Shown piece after piece: positions 6,348 through 10,402 of a stretch of 10,402 nucleotides of DNA; within the stretch, counting starts at the first letter, position 1; every line of letters begins with the position of its first letter. The position numbers and the translations under genes are program-made. This DNA is from JAHIYG01 sp041306075 (GTDB taxonomy: Archaea; Altiarchaeota; Altiarchaeia; IMC4; SCGC-AAA252-I15): positions 1 to 10,402 of the forward strand of contig JBFYKH010000013.1 of NCBI GenBank assembly GCA_041306075.1. The letters run 5' to 3'. The notes below the pieces were generated by a model. It worked only from the letters and a program-made list of their open reading frames with translations. It searched no databases and was not told the DNA's origin.

Positions 6348-7675
6348 ACCTGGACGCCATAGTCGAGAGGATTACGCCGACGCCGAGGGAGAGGGAGGCC
6401 GAGGCCAGGCTCCTGGAGCGCATCATCGGCCTGCTGAAGCCTTACCCCGTCGAGCCCGTGATAGTGGGCTCGTACGCGAAGGACACCGACTTGGCCGGGA
6501 ACAAGGACCTGGACGTGTTCATACAGTTCAAGGCTTCGACCACGAGGCAGGAGCTTGAGACGGAGGGTCTGAGGATAGGCAAGGACGTGCTGACCAAACT
6601 CGGGGTCGAGTACGAGATAGACTATGCAGAACACCCGTACGTGAAGGGCGCGCTCGGGGAGCACGCAATAGAGATAGTCCCGTGCTACATGGATGCGGGC
6701 ATAATGTCCGCCGTCGACCGCACGCCGATGCACACAAGCTACGTCAGGTCCAGGATAAAGGGAACCAGGCTGAACAGCGAGATAAGGCTCCTCAAACAGT
6801 TCATGCGCGGCATAGGCGTCTACGGGGCGGAGGCGAAGGTCGAGGGGTTCTCCGGATACCTCGTCGAGCTTTTGACCATACGCTACGGCTCATTCATCCA
6901 GGCCCTTGAGGCGGCGATGGCGTGGAGGGCCCCCATCATCCTCGACATCGAGGGATTGTGGGACGACCAATCCGCCCTCCCCAAATTCTTCCCCAACGCC
7001 AGGCTCATCGTCGTGGACCCCGTGGACAAGACCAGGAACGTCGCGGCGGCCGTCTCCAAGGAGTGCCTCGCAAGGTTCCAGCTCAAGGCCCACGAGTACG
7101 TGCTTAAGCCTTCAGATGAGTTCTTCTTCCCCACCCCGAAACCCGTGAAGACCGCCAAGGAGCTGAAGGATGCCCTTAAGGCCAGGGGCAGCAGGTTCAT
7201 CGCCGTCGTCTTCAGCCACGGGAAGCTTAACGCGAACACCCTCTACTCGCAGCTGAAGAAGACCGTGAAGAGCGTGGCCGCCGAATTCAAGGAGAACGAG
7301 TTCAGGGTGTTCAGGTCCGCGATATGGACGAACGAACGCGACAGGTCGGCCCTCCTCTTCGAGTTCGAGGACTGGCAGCTGCCTGAGCTCGTCCACAGGC
7401 TCGGCCCCCCCATCGACGCGGACCCCGTGAACCAGGAGAAGTTCAACGAAAAATACGCCCTAGAAAAACCCTACGTCATGGAGGGCAGATGGGTCGTGGA
7501 CGCCAAGAGGAGGCACAGGACCCCAGACAGCCTGCTCGACCACGTGCTCGCCGACAGGAGGGGCTTCGGGAAGAACCTCAGGGACCTCGGGAAACCGGCA
7601 GTCATGAGGGACGCCGAAATCCTGGACGTTGACGGGCGGGAGTGGCTCGGATTCCTCGGCGAATACCTGGAGTGA
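6344..7675 (+). CDS. cca: CCA-adding tRNA nucleotidyltransferase, archaeal class I
   Basis: Adds or repairs the 3'-terminal CCA of tRNA from CTP and ATP without a nucleic-acid template. At 443 residues it has the normal length for archaeal class I enzymes. The nucleotidyltransferase head has GSYAKDTDLAGNKDLDVFI (42-60), with the Gly-Ser of the nucleotide pocket and metal ligands Asp57 and Asp59. The third carboxylate is Glu110 in IEIVPCY, where Archaeoglobus has Asp. The next stretch, SAVDRTPMHTSYV (122-134), is typical of the family. The tRNA-binding body and tail follow, ending GREWLGFLGEYLE. The frame is open back to 5969, but that part overlaps the radical SAM gene and reads as Arg/Pro-rich shadow. 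GTG at 6344 is chosen because it has a Shine-Dalgarno and forms a GTGA overlap with the upstream stop, suggesting coupling. The link to the radical SAM enzyme seems to be only co-transcription. Confidence 0.93.
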   Translation: MNLDAIVERITPTPREREAEARLLERIIGLLKPYPVEPVIVGSYAKDTDLAGNKDLDVFIQFKASTTRQELETEGLRIGKDVLTKLGVEYEIDYAEHPYVKGALGEHAIEIVPCYMDAGIMSAVDRTPMHTSYVRSRIKGTRLNSEIRLLKQFMRGIGVYGAEAKVEGFSGYLVELLTIRYGSFIQALEAAMAWRAPIILDIEGLWDDQSALPKFFPNARLIVVDPVDKTRNVAAAVSKECLARFQLKAHEYVLKPSDEFFFPTPKPVKTAKELKDALKARGSRFIAVVFSHGKLNANTLYSQLKKTVKSVAAEFKENEFRVFRSAIWTNERDRSALLFEFEDWQLPELVHRLGPPIDADPVNQEKFNEKYALEKPYVMEGRWVVDAKRRHRTPDSLLDHVLADRRGFGKNLRDLGKPAVMRDAEILDVDGREWLGFLGEYLE

Positions 7676-7711
7676 CGCCGCCACCTAACCCGCAGACGCA
7701 TGCCGGAAGCG

Positions 7712-7718
7712 GATATAT
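7712..7718 (+). promoter_or_regulatory. TATA box before the 250-residue winged-helix gene
   Basis: GATATAT within the purine-led context GGAAGCGGATATATTC. Transcription is expected near 7741-7743, giving a leader of about 28 bases before the ATG at 7771. The rest of the 95-base gap between cca and this gene (7676-7770) holds no T-tract or RNA gene that I can see. Confidence 0.55.
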
Positions 7719-7770
7719 TCGCATACGCAACACATTCTAACCGATCAAGCCGGGACTATGCGGCAGTGAC

Positions 7771-8523
7771 ATGAGGAGGCTGAGGGAAGGAAAAACCATA
7801 TCCAGGATAATCGAGTACATAATCCAAAGCCACCCCCGCGGCCTCATGAGGAGCGAGATACAGGACCGCCTGAGGGGCGAGCTCGGAGTCGGCGAGAGCA
7901 CGGGAGGAGTCAACCGCCAGCTCAAGAGGCTCAGGGAGGCGGGGCTAGTGGAATGGGACCAGGATTCCTACACCCACAAGCTCCCCCGGGACTGGGACTC
8001 GAGGGACTACTTCGTCAGGGTCGTCGACGCCTACAGCATGTCGACGGACCACGCATACCGCCTCTCACTCCTCCTGAGGAGGATAGTCTCCGACAAGACC
8101 GCGGTCGAGATAGACGACTACCTGGGCGGAAGATACGACAGGGAGACGGACGAGAACGCGGACCTGCTCCAGAGGGACTCTAGCCCCCGGGAGATGGAGG
8201 TGCACGACGCCATCGCCAGGCTCACCGCCTGCCACAACAGCTACGTCCGCCTGAGGCTCTACAAGACCGCGAACGAATCCTTCATACGCGACATAAGCCA
8301 TAACCTGAGGGGGCCGAAAGCCCATAGGCTGGCGCAGCAGTACGAGCGCAACCTAGCCACCATAGAGGCCAGCATCCGCCGCGAGATGGAGTCCGTCTTC
8401 AAGGCCAGGGAGGATTTGATAAGGCGCCTCTCGGACAAGAGGCTGAACAGGAGGATGAAGTCCCTCATCAGGTTCGCGCTGAAGAACGCCCGCCCAAGCC
8501 ACGTGTACGACGGCCTCCTCTAG
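7771..8523 (+). CDS. winged-helix protein with basic helical C-terminal domain, family not recognised
   Basis: I do not recognise the family. Residues about 8-70 look like a winged helix: helix ISRIIEYIIQSHPRG, helix MRSEIQDRLRGEL, recognition helix STGGVNRQLKRLREAGLV, then a wing EWDQDSYTHKL. The remaining 170 residues are predicted by eye to be almost all helix. They are rich in Arg and Leu with amphipathic spacing, and include REMEVHDAIARLTACHNSYV (140-159) and a long charged helix IEASIRREMESVFKAREDLI (198-217). There is no signal peptide or membrane segment, so a cytoplasmic DNA-binding protein is likely. The start is fixed: the frame has a TAA at 7738 and no ATG, GTG or TTG between it and 7771. 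The Shine-Dalgarno is weak (CAGTGAC). It has its own TATA box and converges on the cysteine-rich gene, 4 bases from its stop. A regulator is the simplest guess; a plasmid-type replication or partition protein is an untested alternative. Confidence 0.82.
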   Translation: MRRLREGKTISRIIEYIIQSHPRGLMRSEIQDRLRGELGVGESTGGVNRQLKRLREAGLVEWDQDSYTHKLPRDWDSRDYFVRVVDAYSMSTDHAYRLSLLLRRIVSDKTAVEIDDYLGGRYDRETDENADLLQRDSSPREMEVHDAIARLTACHNSYVRLRLYKTANESFIRDISHNLRGPKAHRLAQQYERNLATIEASIRREMESVFKAREDLIRRLSDKRLNRRMKSLIRFALKNARPSHVYDGLL

Positions 8524-8527
8524 GCTC

Positions 8528-10402
8528 TCACGGCTGGCACACCGCCTTGAACCACCACGGGTCCTCCCCGCAGGCCTTGAACCCCGTAGCCTCGCAGCAG
8601 ACGTTCCACAGGTACCAGTTGCCGGCCGGCAGGTCGTGGAGGGTGTAGTGGCTCAGGTCCGTGTTCGCGACACAAGACCACCCAGTATCGCTGTCTGGGC
8701 ACCCCCTCATCTCTCCGTTGTCAGGGTCTGCATCCACACCCCGTATGTCGCATCCAGAAACAGGTTCCGAAGGTGCCGGGAAAATATCGCACATGACCTC
8801 GCCCAGGGCGGTTGAAATATTATATGACAGGTTGAGGTCGCAGCCGAACTCAAGGTTATCCGGGAAACCGGTCACATTGAAGTACAACGGCAGTTCGTCG
8901 CAGACGTTGTACAGGCATGTGACATTACAGAACTGTATAGAGTCCGTGCTGTCGCAGTTGGACTCGGCCACGGTGGTTGAGGAGTAGCAGCTGACAGAAT
9001 ACGTCAGGTTAGCCGCCCGGTAGCGGGTCGGACCCACCCAGTAGTCGAAGTTCCCTGCGCCTGCGGGGCACTCAGCGGTGAAATCGTCGTACTTTGGCAT
9101 GCACAGCTCGGGCGCGTTCTCGTCATACACGCAATTTTGGCGGACGCCCCCGACCCTGAGAGTCCTGATGTCAAACGGAGTCGCCTCGTTCGACGTGTTG
9201 TGCGAGTAGTTGATGATGAAGGACGTGCCGTAGTATTGGGGGGTCGTCGGGCACGTGACGTTGTTTATCGCGCATTCTGAGCAGAGGGCCGTGCACGCCG
9301 GGTCTGGACCGGCAGGCGTATTGCACTCGTTGGGTGCGCCGATTCCGGCCCTCCAGTCGCAGTTGCCGCCGGCCGGGGTATATACTATGCAGTTCAGGGC
9401 GTTGCACTCGTCTTGACCTAGGAGGAAGTGGTTTAGTGGGTTGCAGACGTCGTCAGAAGGGCTTGACCCGCCCGTAGCCCAGTCACAAACGTTTGTCAGG
9501 CCGGCGTCGAGGATGTTCGGCAGACAATCGCGGTGGTTGCAGTCCGGAACCTGGTCCAGCACAGTGCACACGTCATTGACCGGGCTTGAGCCGCCGTTCA
9601 CCCAGCCACACCCGTCCAGGGGGCCTAAGACGCCGAGTGGGCCGATGCCGGCTATGCAGCCCATGTGGTTGCAGTCCGGAACCTCGTCTGCGAATGTGCA
9701 GGTGTCGGCAACCGGGCTTGAGCCGCCGGGCACCCACCGGCAGCCGTCCAATCCGTCGAGTCTTGCTCCGCCCAAGCAGGCCTGGTGGTTGCAGTTCTCA
9801 AGCTGAGTGGCAGGCAGGCAATCGTTCGCCCCTTCCCCCTCAACTTCAACGCAGACGGAAAGACCCATCTCGCCGCTGGGGCCGACTAGTGCATCAGCCT
9901 GGCACACGTAGTGCGTCGGTAGGGTAGTAGTAGTCGTAGTGGTTGTGGTCGTAGTAGTCGTGGTAGTAGTGGTCGTGGTCGTGGTCGTAGTAGTCGTGGT
10001 AGTAGTGGTCGTAGTAGTCGTGGTAGTAGTGGTCGTGGTCGTAGTAGTCGTGGTCGTAGTCGTAGTCGTAGTGGTCGTGGTCGTAGTAGTCGTGGTCGTA
10101 GTAGTCGTGGTCGTAGTAGTCGTAGTCGTGGTCGTAGCTGTCTCGTATGTAATGTACAATACGGGGTCGCTACTGGTAGCTAAATACTCTTTAGTTCTAA
10201 AATCCACGGGGTCGACGCCATGCCCTTCGGGAGAGGCGTTTACGATAATCCAGCTAGTATTTTCTCCGTCACGGATGAAGGTGTCTATGATGCAATGCGT
10301 CAAAGTCAGATTATATTTTTTTCCAGCAGCGTCACCATCAACCACTTGGATAATGCCCGTTTCCCCATCACAAGAGGTAGTATTACGATACCCGCTCAGA
10401 GG
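8528..10402 (-). CDS. secreted-type cysteine-rich repeat protein with polythreonine linker, N-terminus cut by window edge
   Basis: The C-terminal 624 residues of a large protein. The frame is open to base 10402, so the GTG at 10345 is probably not the true start. In order: an Asn/Thr-containing stretch of about 88 residues (10136-10402); 71 consecutive threonines (9923-10135); about 43 residues with four cysteines; four tandem four-cysteine units (9296-9793); and about 255 residues rich in Cys, Asn and aromatics ending WWFKAVCQP. I count 12 N-x-S/T sequons, four before the threonine run and eight after the repeat array, none inside either. High Cys and sequon content with a Thr-rich linker points to a secreted, disulphide-bonded, glycosylated surface protein. 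Signal peptide and anchor are not visible, and there is no C-terminal membrane segment. It could be an adhesin, S-layer-associated protein or extracellular binding protein; none is shown. The first 270 bases at the right edge have lower G+C than the rest. Confidence 0.83.
   Translation of the reverse strand, partial: PLSGYRNTTSCDGETGIIQVVDGDAAGKKYNLTLTHCIIDTFIRDGENTSWIIVNASPEGHGVDPVDFRTKEYLATSSDPVLYITYETATTTTTTTTTTTTTTTTTTTTTTTTTTTTTTTTTTTTTTTTTTTTTTTTTTTTTTTTTTTTTTTTTTTTTTTLPTHYVCQADALVGPSGEMGLSVCVEVEGEGANDCLPATQLENCNHQACLGGARLDGLDGCRWVPGGSSPVADTCTFADEVPDCNHMGCIAGIGPLGVLGPLDGCGWVNGGSSPVNDVCTVLDQVPDCNHRDCLPNILDAGLTNVCDWATGGSSPSDDVCNPLNHFLLGQDECNALNCIVYTPAGGNCDWRAGIGAPNECNTPAGPDPACTALCSECAINNVTCPTTPQYYGTSFIINYSHNTSNEATPFDIRTLRVGGVRQNCVYDENAPELCMPKYDDFTAECPAGAGNFDYWVGPTRYRAANLTYSVSCYSSTTVAESNCDSTDSIQFCNVTCLYNVCDELPLYFNVTGFPDNLEFGCDLNLSYNISTALGEVMCDIFPAPSEPVSGCDIRGVDADPDNGEMRGCPDSDTGWSCVANTDLSHYTLHDLPAGNWYLWNVCCEATGFKACGEDPWWFKAVCQP
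9296..9793 (-). repeat. array of four cysteine-rich repeats (CNHxxC units)
   Basis: Four tandem protein repeats inside the cysteine-rich CDS, at 9674-9793 (40 residues), 9542-9673 (44), 9407-9541 (45) and 9296-9406 (37, degenerate). The pattern is CNHxxC, a variable 9-18 residue Gly/Leu/Pro stretch, CxW, then xxGGSSPxxDxC and a tail often ending xVPD. Each unit has four cysteines. Units 1 and 2 are close even in DNA: the 15-mer CGGGCTTGAGCCGCC recurs at 9581 and 9713, exactly 132 bases apart. Unit 4 has CNALNC in place of CNHxxC and GIGAP in place of GGSSP. Two intra-unit disulphides or a metal site using Cys/His are both possible. I do not know a named domain with this pattern. Confidence 0.85.
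9923..10135 (-). repeat. 71-codon polythreonine tract (ACN repeat)
   Basis: 213 bases encoding 71 threonines without interruption. Counting codons on the coding strand gives ACT 28, ACG 24, ACC 18, ACA 1. Higher-order repeats are visible: a 27-base block recurs at 9950, 9986 and 10010 (offsets 36 and 24), and a 15-base period runs from about 10080 to 10125. All offsets are multiples of three. Thr runs of this kind act as extended linkers or O-glycosylated stalks in surface proteins. Confidence 0.95.

Noticed and set aside
7758..7769. Tiny upstream open frame ATG CGG CAG TGA before the 250-residue gene
   Set aside because: Three codons arising by chance cannot be supported as a regulatory peptide, and there is no ribosome site.
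9296..9793. Repeats at 120-135 base spacing considered as CRISPR
   Set aside because: Units are coding, vary in length by multiples of three, are only partly alike in DNA, and the conservation follows codons.
9441..9806. Plus-strand open frame opposite the repeat array
   Set aside because: Its repeats only mirror the coding repeats on the minus strand, and it has no ribosome site or promoter.
10343..10345. GTG as the start of the cysteine-rich protein
   Set aside because: The frame stays open to the window edge with a similar Asn/Thr-rich composition upstream, and no signal peptide follows the GTG.

Overview
The window is chromosomal DNA from an archaeon with a G+C-rich genome. The evidence is both subunits of DNA topoisomerase VI, an archaeal Dim2/Krr1-type KH protein, an archaeal (class I) CCA-adding enzyme, AT-rich TATA-like boxes about 25-30 bases before several genes, and a mix of apparently leaderless first genes and Shine-Dalgarno-led downstream genes. 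The lineage cannot be fixed from this sequence. Long polythreonine linkers in cysteine-rich surface proteins recall small-genome DPANN-type archaea, but that is only an impression.

Left part (1-5244), all on the minus strand. A three-gene operon reads right to left: top6B, top6A and a small winged-helix-like gene cut by the left edge, with spacers of 2 and 6 bases. Before it lies a single gene for a two-KH-domain rRNA-binding protein (3164-3652), followed by an oligo-T terminator and preceded by a clear TATA box that implies a leaderless mRNA. Next comes a lone gene for a polytopic membrane protein resembling GT-C (GT39-like) glycosyltransferases (3703-5244).

Middle part (5245-8523), plus strand. 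A divergent promoter region (5245-5330) drives a two-gene operon: the radical SAM enzyme of the AMMECR1/Memo/radical-SAM set, overlapping by 4 bases a CCA-adding tRNA nucleotidyltransferase that starts at GTG. After a 95-base gap with its own TATA box there is an unrecognised 250-residue protein with an N-terminal winged helix and a basic helical C-terminal part.

Right part (8528-10402), minus strand. This convergent gene stops 4 bases from its neighbour's stop. It encodes the C-terminal 624 residues of a large, apparently secreted protein, open at the right edge. It has a glycosylation-rich stretch, an unbroken run of 71 threonines, an array of four four-cysteine repeats beginning CNHxxC or a variant, and a further Cys/Asn-rich region. 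This is the least ordinary part of the window. The rest is mainly core information processing (DNA topology, ribosome maturation, tRNA 3'-end synthesis). I saw no tRNA, rRNA, insertion sequence or CRISPR array.
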